Below, in pieces: positions 14,080 through 27,693 of a stretch of DNA of 64,000 bases. Origin of the DNA: Prunella strophiata. Lineage: Eukaryota; Chordata; Aves; Passeriformes; Prunellidae. How positions within the stretch are numbered: position 1 is the first letter of the stretch; each line of letters opens with the position of its first letter. Location: the NCBI GenBank assembly GCA_036583965.1, contig JAZBQD010000013.1, positions 12,874,348-12,938,347 of the forward strand, in the 5' to 3' direction. The position numbers and the translations under genes are program-made. The notes beneath the pieces were generated by a model. That model had not been told where the DNA came from. It ran no database searches and saw only the letters and a program-made list of their open reading frames with translations.

Positions 14080-14650
14080 AAAGGCTGGGCTGTGAGGTGG
14101 GTTCCCCGAGCTGTGCTGGTTTTCTGACATGTGTACAGCACGGTGAGTTTGCACACAGAGTCTCACCCCGTCCCAGCGAGCGCTCGGGTTCTTTGTCTGC
14201 GCGGCTCCTCCGCATTAGCATAGTTGTTACTCCCGAGAGTATGTGTTCATTCATTGCATCTCAGTGTGGCAGTCAAAGAATTAATTACTCAGAGAAGGGA
14301 CAGGCCTCTTGTAAAGAGTTTCACAACTCCAGCTTTTAATGGATCAGTGTCCCCCGCTGGGGCTGCAGCGCAGCTTGTCAAAGCATTGGCGGCGGCTGCA
14401 CGGGTCAGCGGCTCCCAAAGCGGGACACTGTCACCAGGACCACGACACTGCTCCTCAGGCTGCTCTCCCTGGAGCTGCACGGGCTGGGCAACGGGCACAA
14501 GGGGAAATTGTGAGCCCTCGAGTCATTGTTCGCAGGAAACAGATTTTGAGGATTCTCATTAAAACAAACAAAAAGAAGCAGGTAGCTTTATTTAAGCCCG
14601 CGATGCCGGCACGCTCACCTCGCTGAGTCCTTCCGAAGCTGATTGTCTAA
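14080..14650. promoter_or_regulatory. CpG-dense intronic patch, candidate regulatory element
   Basis: This stretch holds more than twenty CpG dinucleotides, including GCGAGCGCTCGGG, GGCGGCGG and CCCGCGATGCCGG, in surroundings that are otherwise strongly CpG-depleted. It also carries the homeodomain/POU-like strings ATTAGCATA (14214-14222) and TTAATTA (14281-14287). This could be an enhancer, an alternative promoter or an unmethylated island. The ORFs across it (for example 14339-14626 on +) show no signal peptide or family match, so I do not call it exon 1. The regulatory role is inferred from composition only. Confidence 0.4.
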
Positions 14651-15624
14651 ATGGCCTGGCTGTGGTGCTGCTGGATGTTTGTTTCATTATCTAATGTCAC
14701 TTATTGATTTTCATTAAAAACATGTCAGCATTGATTTTTCTAAAGCACCCTCGGAAATGCATTCTGACCCCTTTTTTTTATGTTGAATCCACTGCAGAGT
14801 CTCCCACTGAATCGGTCTAAAGCAGGATTATTTTCTGACTGAGAAATGTTGATTAAATATTTTGATGTATGAGTGGTTAAGACTGCTTTAAGAACAAAGC
14901 GTGCCATGGGGAAATGAACTGAGACAAGGGAGAGGCTGAAAGGGAGGATGCTGTAAACCAGGCACTTTGTCCATTCATGCATTGTTACTTAAAGTTAGCA
15001 CTGGAAATAAGCTGAAGGCCTGGTGCTGTGTATGAGCATCAGTTCCCACTCCAGATTGTATTGACATGATAGGAGAAAGGAGATATTAGTTTGAAATGTA
15101 GTTAAAGCTGAGTACAGAAGAGTATTGTTTTTTCTCTTACCACATTATGATGACTTTTCAGGGAGCCTGGTGTATTTGTTGTATAAGTTTTAAAATGCTG
15201 ACAGTCACAGAATTCAAATTACCATCTGATTTTGTCATATGCCTGTGTTATTTTCCTGCTCTCCTCCTGTGGCTCATTGTGCTGATTTCCCATCTCTGAG
15301 AAATGGGTTCTCAGACAGGTCTGGTGATGTGCAGTGACACATGAGTGATGTTCTGGGGTCCCTCACAGCAGCTCCAGCACAGCTGCAGGACTCGGAGCTC
15401 ACTGCTCCAAGACTTGTGCTGATGTTCCTGCCTTAGTTACCATTCACAGAACTGACACACAGCTGAAGTTCAGTGACTGGAAAGTTCTGGTACTGCTGAA
15501 TTGACTGTTGAATTTAAAGCAGTGGCCTGCTTTGGGTAGTAGTGTGCCACAGCAATCCAAATTAGTGTCTGAAAACAGGAAAAGGCACATGCTGGGGAGG
15601 CTCAGGATCTTCTCTGGGGTCTGT

Positions 15625-15708
15625 AGGTGACAGACCTTGTGCCATGGTGCCCCTTGCTGGGGCTCTGGGTGACACATCTTGTGCCATGGTGCCCCTTGCA
15701 GTGGTTCC
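15625..15708. repeat. Two-copy tandem duplication, 42-bp period
   Basis: The string CTTGTGCCATGGTGCCCCTTGC occurs from 15636 and again from 15678, with GGTGACA upstream of both copies, giving a 42-bp period. The inter-copy sequence is partly diverged. It is a small local duplication with no coding or regulatory evidence. Confidence 0.85.
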
Positions 15709-18700
15709 TGAGCTTTTGATGGCAGATACACAAACCCCACGGGGCAAACCCTTGAGTGTCTCTGCCTGTGATGCCTCTCAAACCTCTTCCCATGGAGCTC
15801 CTCTTCCCTCAGTGCACATTAAGCTCTCGGGCTTTTCTTCTTTCCTCTTTTACTGTGCTGTATTTATGGTACTCCTAGCTGTTAGCAAGGCTCAGTGCTC
15901 TGCAGCACAGCAGATTTTTGGGATAGGCACCCTGTAAACACTTGCTGTGCTCCCTGAGGGTTTGAGAGTGGCACCATCTCTCCAAGTGGGACCAGCTGGT
16001 GTACCCAGCACTCCCTGGCAGGTGAGCAGGTCCCTAAAGGCAGATAAATTGAGATTTCTCACCTCTGCGTGGCACAGCTTCATGTGAGCACAGCTCTTGT
16101 TGGCCAGAGCAGGGCTGGAGCAGCACAGAGAGCTCCAGGAGGCACAGAGGTGTCCCGAGGTTCAGATGGCCCAGGAATGCAGCCAAACCCCCCAGTTGTG
16201 CAACCCTACACCCCATGGCTGCAGGGAGGGCATGGGGCTTCTTCCTGACCCCCACCTGTCACTCAGCTCAGCACTAAAGGATAAGCTGGTCTTTTGAAGT
16301 CGAGGCTTAAAATGGTTGGGGCTGGAGGGCATTTGTAATAGGTGACTGGGTTAGCAAGGAGCAGCAGCAGGCTGTGGATGGTATCAGCTTTGCTTTGATC
16401 ACACTCTGGAGTGTTGTGCACACACACATGAATTTAATAGCTACTGCTTAATGCTTACCTACACTGTTTGTGTTCCTAAATCAGAGCCAGAGGATGTCTG
16501 ACACCATTCCTTGCCTTCAGCAGATGCATCTGAGAGCTTTTCTCCAGAGCTGGTGGCTAAGGAAGAAGTTCTTTTCGCTGATAAAATAATGAGAGGACAA
16601 TGAATGAACCTGTGGGATGTGTAAATGTGTGTGAGTGTAAAATGCTGTGAGGCTGCCCCAACTTGGAGGTTTCAATGCTACTGAAATACTAAAAATTAAA
16701 AGCAGGCACTGGCACAAACCTACCCAGAGCAATGCACTGCAAATACAACCTTCTGAAGGGGAAACACCTTCCTTGCCCCTCAAACAACCACACCATAAAT
16801 TCTCCCCCTCTTTGGTTTTAGTACTGTTGTAAAAAGCCCAGGCCTGCTTTAAAAACCTGAAACTTTCTCTTACAATGGCCGGGGCTGAGCTTTGAGGCAC
16901 TGCCACAACTCATTGTCTGTGGAAGAACCCTTGCTGGGAAGGCTGTGATTTATATCAGCCTGCCTGTCATGGGGTGAAAGGAATGCCCGGTTTTTCATTT
17001 TGATCAAATGTTAGGTTTGAAAACCACCCACTGCTGTAAACTCAGTTGGAGTGGAGGGATGAGATGGAGCACATTGCATGCTTTGTTGCTGAGATAGTGT
17101 TTTAAGGCTGGCTGAATCTGTTTCTCATTGCTGAGTGCAGGGAGCAAAGATGTGGATTTAAAAAGGGGAAAACTAAACTGAGAATTTTTTTGTGTCTGCT
17201 TTCAGTGAAGTAGAAGATGGGGTGGGGGCAGTTCAGGAATATGTACTGTCTTCAGTGCAGACACGAAAGGAGGAAAAATCTTTGGTGTAGATGAGCCTGT
17301 AGAGAAGATGGGGGTGGAATTTATGGGGGTGGAATTTTCCAAAGGGACTGGCAGAGATAATCACCTAGTTCCCACTGAAAGCTGCTGGACCTGCCTTTAT
17401 GCCTAAAACTGGGAGGGGAAGACATAATACTGATCTGTAGTTGAGTTTATCTCCTTTTATGAGGTTTTCAGTTTCTCCTCTCCCCTTTTTTTGTTTTCAT
17501 TTTGTCTTCTGTATAGCAGCTTTCACAGCTTTCCTTTCTGAAAGTCTGGATGCTGATACAATTCCAGAACCATGATATTCTTTCTGTTTAAAATGCACAA
17601 TAGTTTCTGTGGCTTTTTCTTCTCTTGACTGTGTTGGCAACAGCACAGAGGGCTTTCCCAGTTTTGAGTTTCATCACAAATTTCCAGCTTGGACTGCCCT
17701 TAAGGTATAAAAGCATCTGATCTGAGTTTGTGGCTTTGAGTTCGTGATGTTGAGTTTCTGATCTTTCTTAGGTTAATTCTCATTTTGGCTGAATTTCATG
17801 ATGCAGAGTAATATTTTATCTTATTAATGTCTTTACATTCACTCAGTCATAAAATGAGTATCAAAAAACCAGAATCTGAGATTTTAAACTAGAGAGTTGG
17901 GAGCAGTCCTTGCTAAGATTGTATTGAGTAAAAGCTGTGATGAGTTTCTATGGGCTCTTCTGTTAGAAACATAGGAATTCTGTGCTGTTGAGTGTCTGTA
18001 GACTCAAGATCACAATCTTTAGATAGTTCTGTGTGATGCTCACAAGCAATTTTTGTGATTAAGGATTGACTACTATGAGTAAGAAAACTGCTGAATATTG
18101 CTCTGCTGCTGTTCCATTTGTAAATGTAAAATTAGGAGATGTAGATAATTTCCCTGCTCTGCCACCACAGGCTGTACAACCCTGGGCAAACCACGTCTGT
18201 GTTCACCTGATCCCAGAAGGGATAATGCAGCCTCAGAAGGGTGCTTTGAAACTAAGCACGTCCAAGATTAAAATATTATGGTGACAGTGGTGAAAAAGCC
18301 CCCAGTGTGCTCCAAGCAGTGCATTTGATCAGTCCTCCAGGTCACAGGAGATTTAAAGGCCATCTGTGGTACGACTCCATTGACTTCTATAAACCAGGAT
18401 CAAACGTGATTCATGCATCTGTGTGGTCTGACCCCTCTGAATTCTCTGGTCAAGCTGTGTCAGGAAGGGAGAGGAGCACTGAGCTTTGCTATCAGTTTTT
18501 ATGTGGGTCTTTACAGGAAACAAAGCCGTGCCAACAGCTGATGGGAGTTCTGCAGTTTTTGTCACAGTTTCAGGGACATGAGGAGCAAGTTGAGATGTGC
18601 CTTTCAAGTTACAATGTAAAAGACCTCTGAATATTTTTGAGGCAGTTAATATGGGTGTTGTAAAGAAAATTATTTTTCCCCCCATGAAATAGTTTAATGC

Positions 18701-21700
18701 CAGAGCTGCTGAACTAGAACACCAGCTATTATTTTAGGAATACAGTTTAAACCCATTGCTTTTCCATGTTTTTTTTAAGCCATAGATTGCACCTTTATTG
18801 GTTTTGTATTTCCAGACATAAAGGGGGGAGTTACTCTGTGGCCACATAGTTCTGTCCCAGCTGGGAATGGCCAACAGGGCTGACTGATTACAGTCCCTAA
18901 CAGTGCTCCAGAAAGGTGGTTTGCAAATCTAGGAAAAAATCCAAGGTTTGTTTCATCAGGGCATCAAAGGCTGAGTTTTTTTAACATGGATTTGGTACTG
19001 CTTCCCAGCTGGAATGTGTTAACTGCAGGCATTATTGTCAGAAATGGCAAACATCAGGTAACATTGCACTGTGGAGCTGGAAATGATTCTCAGACTTCTC
19101 TTGCAGCTCTCATTCTTGAAATCTATATCCTGTCTTTCCCTTCATAAGGTCCAGGCCTGCATTTCTTGCTGTTTGGTATTAATTTTGTGCCTGTTCTGTT
19201 CAAGGTGTGATTTAGCAGTGAGCAGAGCAATAAATGTCAGCGTTTTGGAATGTTCTTGTCAGAGATGGGGGGTTAGGATAACGTTTGCTTCTCTGTTATT
19301 TTGGTGATGTGTCTGTACCTGGAGAATCAAAGCAGGGCTGAGCTCTGACAGGTCTGGCTCTGTCTGTCTGAGACTGTTTTGCAGATAAGGATTTTAGAGT
19401 TTGAGTTTAACAGCCATTCAGAAAACACTCCAGGGCTCCCAGCAGTGAGATTTCTTGCTAGTGAGAGCACAGGCTTTGGAAGTACGAGCTGAAGCTGTTG
19501 CTGAGTAGAAATGATGTTACAGCTGTCTCCCCAGCTTCTGTAATGAAAGTTTGCACAGTGCATCTTAGTGTACCATCAGTAAGATTCTTGCTAGTTGCTA
19601 AAAGAGATTATCTATTGAAAAAAAGCAGTGTAAGTTCATTTCAAGTCCTCCTTATTGCATAAAATGGGAGACTTAGCATTTCTGCATTTTATCATATATT
19701 CATATTTAGTTGCTGCATTTCTATCACTTAGATCAATCATCTTTGTGCACAGTCTCATTTGTTCATTTGTGGGCTTTCTGGAAGAGAGGTGAAATTATTC
19801 ACAGCAAAAATCTGAAAATATGGAAAAAGCAAGCTCTGATGTGATAGAATACTATCACAAAGGGGATTATTGCTTACTCTTACTTTACCTACATAGATAT
19901 ATTTGATTCCTTGTTACCGGGTTAAAATGTTAATGATAACTGTTGCAGGATAACTGGGTACTATTAAGTCACAGAAAAGGAAAAATGTCTGAATTTACTG
20001 CTAAATAGGCAGTATAAATTAGGGAGCCCTTTGGACCAGTCCTGTCGGGCCCTGGAAGTTTGGGGACATCAGTATTTCATAGAAGCCACAGTCCTTTGAT
20101 GGAGAGAGGATCTGAAAATAGCTGGAGGGTCAGCTCTGATCCCTCTGGTGAGGCTGGAATTCATCCAGGGGGGCTCTTATCTGTGAGGTTCCCTCCCACA
20201 CCTCAGTTTTGTGCATTTGTTGCACACATTTTACCGAGCAGAAAAGGAGGGCTGCTGAAAGCTGCCTTACAAACACAGGCTCTGAAGGGATCGGGGGAAA
20301 AGAGGGCAAATTCTTTTCCATTCCCATTTGTACAAATAATTTGCAGATTAAGGATTTTGGCTGAGAAAGAGAGGCTCAAGTCTGAAATGTATGGCCCCCA
20401 TGTGGGCTTCATACGGAGCAGCTGAACAAAATGCTTCATTTCCAAAAGGCACTGCTCAGCTTCCCACTCTGTTCTCAGGGAGATGATGAGGAAGAGAAAA
20501 GACGAGGACTTTGCAGCTGATTAATCACTGGGAAACAGTAATCACTGATGCTGTGTTTGGGATCATTATTCAAGGACTTCCAGACAGAAATAAACCCAAG
20601 AACTACCACAGTAGCTTTCTCTAATTATTTTTCTGTGCTCAGCCCTACTTTGTGTATTGAGCAAACCATTCCTCTTCTTCCAGTTTGTGGGCAGTGATCT
20701 CTGGGGCACAGATTCAAACCCTCCTGGGGAGTTCATTCTAGAAGCTGACTCAGTGTGACCATGTTTACAGCTTTGAAAGAGGCTGTTTATTATGGAATTC
20801 ATTCTAAAATCACAGCTAAGGGTTTATATAGCATGTTTAAATGTATATATCTGCTTGAAAAAATAGTTAGAGATAGATCTTTGTCGTGTTTAAGTTGGCA
20901 CAGCCTCTCCAGAGCAGAAAGAAACCAAGCAGGTTTCCACCCACAGAAGTTTGGACCCCTTTGATTTTCCTTTTCTCTTCCGTGTGTATAATGCATGGAG
21001 AGAGAAGACAGCCCTCTTTAATCTGGGGAGAGTTTAGGCACTCATCAAGCACTAAAGAGGCACCATGCCGAGGCTGAGAGCCGAAATCCCAAGGATGAAA
21101 TCAAGTAATTGCTTTATCTCTTTCTTTTCAGACATCTAGAGAGACGCTTAAAGGCAAAACTAGAAGTAAATGAATGAATGGAGCCAAGTGGGTTTAGGGG
21201 TGGGTGGATGTATTAAACTTGCAGGGAAAATAGCAGCAAATAGGTGACACTCTGTGCAGCTTCCAAGCATTCAGGCTGCAGTGGGGCTCTCAGGCATCTC
21301 ACTCAAGGGAAAATGTGCTTCAGAAAGGACAAGAAGTTTGATCTGAGCTTTGTTTTTCAAGTAGCTTGTAATCGATTAACTACCATAAATATTGTGTTCA
21401 GCAGTTAACTATCTCCACGTCTGTAATTGCTCTGAGATCCCAATGTTTGCCCAGGCCCTGAGCTGTTGCAGTAGTGATTTAGTGATTTTTCTCATGAATA
21501 TCATTTAGAGATTCATGTTTGCAGAAAGACAAAAAGTCTAGAGGAGGGAAGGATTGGGCACTCTTTTTAAATGAGCTATTGAGTCTGCATAACAACATGA
21601 CCATTTTACAGTCACATTCTGTTGCAGCCAGTTTTTCATACTTTGCAATAGGTTGGGATCTGTTTATTGCTGCTGGAGGGCTTTTTTTTTTTCCTCAGCT

Positions 21701-22578
21701 TTTTCTCATGTAGATGGTTTTATGCTTCTCATCTAGGTTAGGAGCAAGAAATGCAAATTTCTTACCAGACTTGAATAACCAAGCTGTTTCCAAGGAAAAA
21801 AGTTTTAGGCTTGGATGTTAGGTTCTGGGCAAAGAATTTATGGTATATTTGAGCTCACTTTGTGTAAACCAGTAAATGAATAGTGACACAGCAAAGTTAA
21901 GTAAGGATAGTATTAAAAAAGTTTGAAAAACCTGTCAGGTTCTTTATTTATGGCAAGGAGGCTCCTGGCTTGTTGGGAAAACTATTGACATCAACTTTCA
22001 GCTGCAAAATGAGGAGTTTACACTACAGGCTACATTTTGCTTAAACTCCAGGGGCCAGATTCTCACAAGAGTTCAGCCTACAAGCTAAAAAGGAAAGAAA
22101 TGACCAAATTTCTAGAGCCCTCTAGGCTGGGTCTCAGAATTGCTGGGTGCTGCCTGCTCCCAGACTCCAAATGGGATAATGCAAGTTCAGCCTCAAAGTC
22201 TGCACCCTAGATGTGTTGTAGCTTTAATTTTGGCCCCTGAGAAGGCCAATTAACTCATACAGACCTAATGACAGCTCATCTGCACTTTAATTAACTGGGG
22301 CTGTGATTATATTCAGTATAGGAGCCATACAAAAATGCCACTCACATTTCACTTTAAGTGTTCTGTGTCAGACACCATCACCCAGGAATGAACTGCTGCT
22401 ATTAAATTTCATAAACAATCATTTGAAATAAAGAGTTGTCACAGGAGCAGACTTAAGCAGCATTTTAATGTTGCATCAATGGCACTGCTGTGCTGAGAAT
22501 TACAGAACTCCCCTGCAGTCAGAAAGGAAAGGTCCACCAGGTCTTGGTCATACTCACCTGAGTGGCCAGGTGTTACCT

Positions 22579-22680
22579 GGGTGTGATTTATCTCTGCCTC
22601 CTGGAGGTTACAGATGTAGTTTTGGAGATGGGTGTGATTTATCTCTGCCTCCTGGAGCTTACAGATGTAGTTTTGGAGAT
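22579..22680. repeat. Two-copy tandem duplication, 51-bp unit
   Basis: Positions 22579-22629 and 22630-22680 are directly abutting copies that start GGGTGTGATTTATC and end GTTTTGGAGAT, with one visible difference (GGAGGTTAC versus GGAGCTTAC). The unit length is a multiple of three, so overlapping chance ORFs stay open through both copies. That is not evidence of coding. Confidence 0.95.
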
Positions 22681-25600
22681 GGTGAGGCCAGCCAGCCCTC
22701 CCTTGGCATCTACCCTGGGAGCACCCAGAGTGTGTGTGCCAGTCCTGCTGGTGGTGGGAGCTGCTTGTCCCTGAACTGACTCTCCCACAGTGCAGAATTG
22801 TGGCAGCAGGGCAGGAATAAATTCAAAACAGTCACTGTCATGGCCCGAGTGGGAGAATATTTACATTTTGTTTCTCCTATCCACTTTCTGAAATGTTTGA
22901 TTTAAGGGTACCATGTATGTGATGTGGCTGGGGGATCTGAGTGCTCACTGACTGGTTTTAGAGGCTGAAACAGCATCCAGCTTTTCCCCTTGTGTCCTGT
23001 GTTCCTGCTGCAAACCTTCCCTGTCCAGGGCTCAGCCAGCACATGGGGAGCCTGTGCAAATGCTGCTGCTCCTTTTAGGACTGAGGAGCAGACAGCTCTG
23101 AGGAGTGGTGGGAAATTCAAGTTGCTGTGAGGAAATGAAACGATTCCTGCTCAGCGCAGGGCTGTGGAAATTATCACCCTCCCAGAGATGAGATCCATGA
23201 CTGCACCTCCTAAACAGCATTACCTTGCTAAAAGTGTAGGTGAGAACTAACTCAGGCTCCTGTTTGGCAGCTTCTGTGGGTTTGGTGTTTTGGGAACCAT
23301 GGTACTTCTGGGGAGTCCTGTTTGGGTGAATCAGCTCAGTCATAGAAGGAAATGTGCAAATGCTCTGCTTGAGGAAATTGCAGTTCACTCAAATTGTGAA
23401 ATCAGGGCAGGGAAATGATAGCATTTAACCTGTGCCTAGGTGGTATGCACTGCTGTCACAGTTCATGCCTCCTGGCATCATATTCTCTGCAGAAACAGAA
23501 ATAGCTTCTGACAGTTAATAGGTGTTCAGTTCTTTGTGGATATAATAGTAATTCTCAACAAAACACATACATATTTTTAACTGTCCAATCACTTCTGGAG
23601 TTGCTAAACAGAGTTCTCCAGTTCTCTGATCAGTTCAGGAGGAGTAGTTCTTTCTGTCTGCAGTAAGACCAGATCAGGCTCAATCTCCAGGAGTTTGGTA
23701 CCTTGCAGCAAATTCATGGATTCTAAGAGGAGCTGCCAACGCCCTCTAGAGTTGAGGCTGCCTGGGATTTCTCATTATTATAGGAATTATTGTAAGGAAA
23801 TAACACCTATTTCTCAGCACTTTTGGCAGAAGTACTGTAAAAGGAATAAATAAATATTATCCATTAGCAGAGTGTCTTTTTCAGCCTCACAGTGACAAAG
23901 GAGAGATGTGCTGCAAGTGCCTTCTCTTCACTCAGGGAGCTGTGTTTCATTTTTCCTGAAGCAGCTTTTTGCTTCTTGAATCCTTTTCCTTTGCTCTTGA
24001 GTGCCAGGTCTGGTAAGGTCTGACACACCCAGTAATCCCCCTCATATCTGCACTTACAAAAACCTGGAGAAATCCAAACCTACCATGGAAACATGCTGGT
24101 TTAATCAGGTTTTTTATCAACTGTTTTGCTTTGCTCCCCTAAGTGTTTCAGGGTGCTTTCATAGTTGGTGCAAGGGAATTCTGGGAGATGGAAATGAGGA
24201 TTTCCATGTAAAATGTGGAATTTGAGGGGGTTTAGAAGGAAAGATTAAGTGGTTGAAATGTTCAGATACCACGATTTCCTGCAGAGAGTGCCTGTTTTTC
24301 AGGTGGGAAGGCTGTTCTGAGGGACTGAAGAAATGGTCTCAGATCCCTTCCCTGCAGCATGCTGGAAGTGGGACTGGAGCTGGGATGGGCAGGATGGTTA
24401 TCTCATGCTAGCAGAAAATTCTTATTTGCTCCATGTCATCCATTAAGAGTTTCATCCTGCTTTGCATGAGGAATGTGATCCTGAGTGCAAGTAGTTAGTT
24501 CTTAAATGAGATTGAAAACAGCCAGTATTTAGTATTTTAGTGAATAATCTAGAGACTAGGAATCAAATCTAGGTGTGCCAACTTCTATCTTCTCTGCCCA
24601 TTAGCCCGTGCTCACCTTTCAAGATTTGTTTCAATTGGCAGCATTTCTAATGAGAAAAAGCCAAAGGAACATTTGTCTTCTTTAGTTCTGGAGGTGCTTT
24701 ATTGTGAGGCTCGTTATGGTTCAGTTGAAGCCTTTGGAGTTGGGGACAGTGTTGAGGCTGGAAGGAAATGAATGGAAAATGCAAAACAGAAGGAGATTTA
24801 ACAGGACAAAGTTGTTCATGTGGTTATTTGGTGGTTATGGGAATTAAATGTGCCCAAGAAGTTCCCTACTTGACTGTATCATGCAATTGATTCCCACCAA
24901 CATGAAATACTAATATTCCATCAGTGAGGTTTATTATGCTCTTGTTGCAATAACTTTAAAAATGCTATGAAAAATCCTTTATTTACATTAATAATGCCAC
25001 TAATATTTCCTGGATCTGGTGAAGTTATTGCTTTTTGCTGCTTAAGGAGATATGGTAATTCAAGTATATAAGCTTGAAGGAAAAACGGGGAGAAGTGTTT
25101 CTCTGAGAGGAAATGAAGCTAAAACTCCTAGGAAATATTTCTAGCCCACATCAAATTCAAATATCTCCAAGAGAGATGTTTGCCAGTAGGTGTTCAGTGC
25201 TCTGTTCCTGAGCATGGTCACTATGTGAGGCAGCAGTGAGGAGCCAGGGTTCTCCTGGGCTCCAGATGCGTGGGATGGCCAAGGAGGATGAATCAGCTCT
25301 GCTGGGCATGGCTGAGGCTGGGGGAAGCTCCCAGGAAACAGAACTCTGCTGCAAGTCTGCAGGGAGCTCTGGCACTTGCCATCAGTGTTTGAGGGGCAGG
25401 TTGGAGCAGTCAGAGTGGGTTTGTGGGGTGAGGAGAAGGGTGAGATGGGCTGGGGACAGACCAGCACAGCTGGGACTCAGCCCCTCCCTGCCCTGCTGGG
25501 CTTTGCTCTTGGGGCAGATAATTTCAATAGTTGTGTCTGGTAGCTCATTCAGCAAGCAGCACTGCTCACAGCCTCCTGCCTGAAAACACAAACACCACCA

Positions 25601-27677
25601 GCAGTCCTGGAAGTGCCTCTAAATGCAAGATAAGGTTGGGGTGGTTGTGAAATGCTGAGCAGTAAATATTTTGCTTGTTTGCTTCTACTTAAAATTGAAT
25701 CTTGGAGGATTTACATGCAAATTCTATCAAGTACCAATCTTTGTTCAGCCTTTGCTACGTGTTTTGATTTTTTTTTTTCCTCATTAATTTGAAAGCATTT
25801 GGGAAAGGAAAAGAGCCAGTGTTTTCTAATTGGCTAACATAAAGGGAAATTGCTAAATCCATATGTGGGCACCAGACTGTGCTTTGTTTCTTAATGGGGC
25901 TAATTTTGCTGAGACCTGAGGGACCTGAGCATCACAAATCAGGTTGCCTGTGCAGGTATTGCAGTTTAAGAGGCTGGTTCAGTTCTCAGCTGTAGGGCCC
26001 TACCAAGAGGGCAGGAGTTACATCTGCATACTTGAGGAAAACATTTGAATTGCTGCTGGAATCTAGATTATTTTCTATGATAAGAGCATGTAGCTTTATA
26101 TATTGGAAAATTTAATGTTTTTTTCTGCCCAGATTTTCAGTCAGTCCCAAGAAAGCCAGGAGTAAATCCATTGCTGTGACTGAGTTGGTATCACACCCTT
26201 ATTTTTAAGATGAGTTGGACTTTCTTTGCCTTCTGTCAATATTATTGAGAATGAAATGTCTCACCTCTTTGCAATTAGACTGGCATCAAATATCTAACAA
26301 ATTTTTGTCTCCTCTTCCAGCACCTGTACTATTGCTGGCATCTCTTATGTGGAGCTATGTGAACAAATAATGAAAATACATTTAAATATACACTTTCCTA
26401 TTGCTTGAGTCAGCCACTAATATATTTATATACCTTAATATATTTTGGTTTTATAATTTGAATAATATCACCCTCCATTACGTAATCACCTTTTCAAAGA
26501 CCTCAAGACATTTTTGAGCACTAGTTAAAGCCCCAGGCATTTCTTTCTGCAGAAGAACTTTTAGTTATTTTACTTTAGTTCCTACCTATTGAGAAATGAG
26601 TGGCCTAAGGTAACTCAGCATCCCTAGGAGAATGACAGATATGGTGCCTCTATTGTGGGATTACCTTATTTTGGATAACAAACCTTTGTCTGAATCCAGA
26701 GTTTTATCATCTTGGCATAACTACAGTGAGGAGTTGTATGGTTTATTCTTGGCCAGTTGATCTGAAATACTCTGTTTTTTCTTATCATCACTGCTTCCAC
26801 AAAGGATCCCTTAGCTCTTGATCTCTGCAGGTTTCTGACCCGCAGTTTTGGGAAAGACAGTGCCTTTAAAATAGTTAAAAATCCATTTCCAGCTCTTTTG
26901 CATTTGAAAGATCTTGGTCCTGTAAGAATATTTTGTCTTTAGCTCCCCTCTAGTTATCAGCTTGAGGGCTCTCAGAGGAGCAGAGCTGACAGAAGCCCCT
27001 TGCAGCAGCAGGATTTGGGCAGCTGGCAGCTCCTCGTGCCTGCTGCTGGCTGAGGGGAGGCTGGGGCAGCAAGGCACCACCCTGGCTGGAATAGATTTGC
27101 TCTTTACCTGTTCTGCTGTGGATTAAATGAGAACAGATTTTTGGCTCTGAGCATCTGTGCATAAATTCCGTCTGAATAGGGGGCGAGTTATGAAATGAGA
27201 TCAGCTCTCAAAAGTAATTCTAACCACAGCTAATTTTTTTTTTTTTAGAAAAAGGAATATAAATTGCTACCTTTTGAGCAGCCAAGGAAAATTAGGGGCT
27301 TGTGTAGGCTCTGAGATTTTGCCAGATTTTGTATTGATTCGTGTTAAGTCTGGTTTGCTTGCAAGGGTGTTTCAGAGTGGGTGTGAATTCTCTGCATCAA
27401 GAGGATGTATGTACCTTAAGCTGGGGTGAGGGCAGGTCCAGAATGCTGTGTAACAGCTTCAGTTTGATCCACATCACTAACAGCCATCTGTCTGAGCAGA
27501 GCAGGCTCTGCTGACCTTTCTTGCTCCTTGAGTGTGTCTCTGCATCTGCATGGGCACTGACTGTGCTGGCATCTGGGCTCAGCTGAGATGGGAGCAATTA
27601 TCAGGCTGGTGCAACTTCCAGTTGCTGCCTGGCTGGACTGGATCTCAACCAGGCATCTGGAGGAGAGATTGTTTGGG

Positions 27678-27693
27678 TTTTTTTTTTTTTTTT
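27678..27693. repeat. Poly-T tract (16 T)
   Basis: This is an uninterrupted run of 16 T. It could be the complement of a retroposon A-tail, but no element body was recognised next to it. Confidence 0.9.

Noticed and set aside
14224..14626. CpG-dense patch considered as exon 1 of the TMEM132 gene
   Set aside because: None of the + frames shows a hydrophobic signal peptide followed by a donor in the phase needed to join the exon at 40782. A regulatory element is the safer reading.
18307..18630. A 107-codon + ORF with fairly balanced amino acid composition
   Set aside because: No recognised domain and an overlapping - strand ORF of similar length. No splice-site pairing in phase with the TMEM132 exon.
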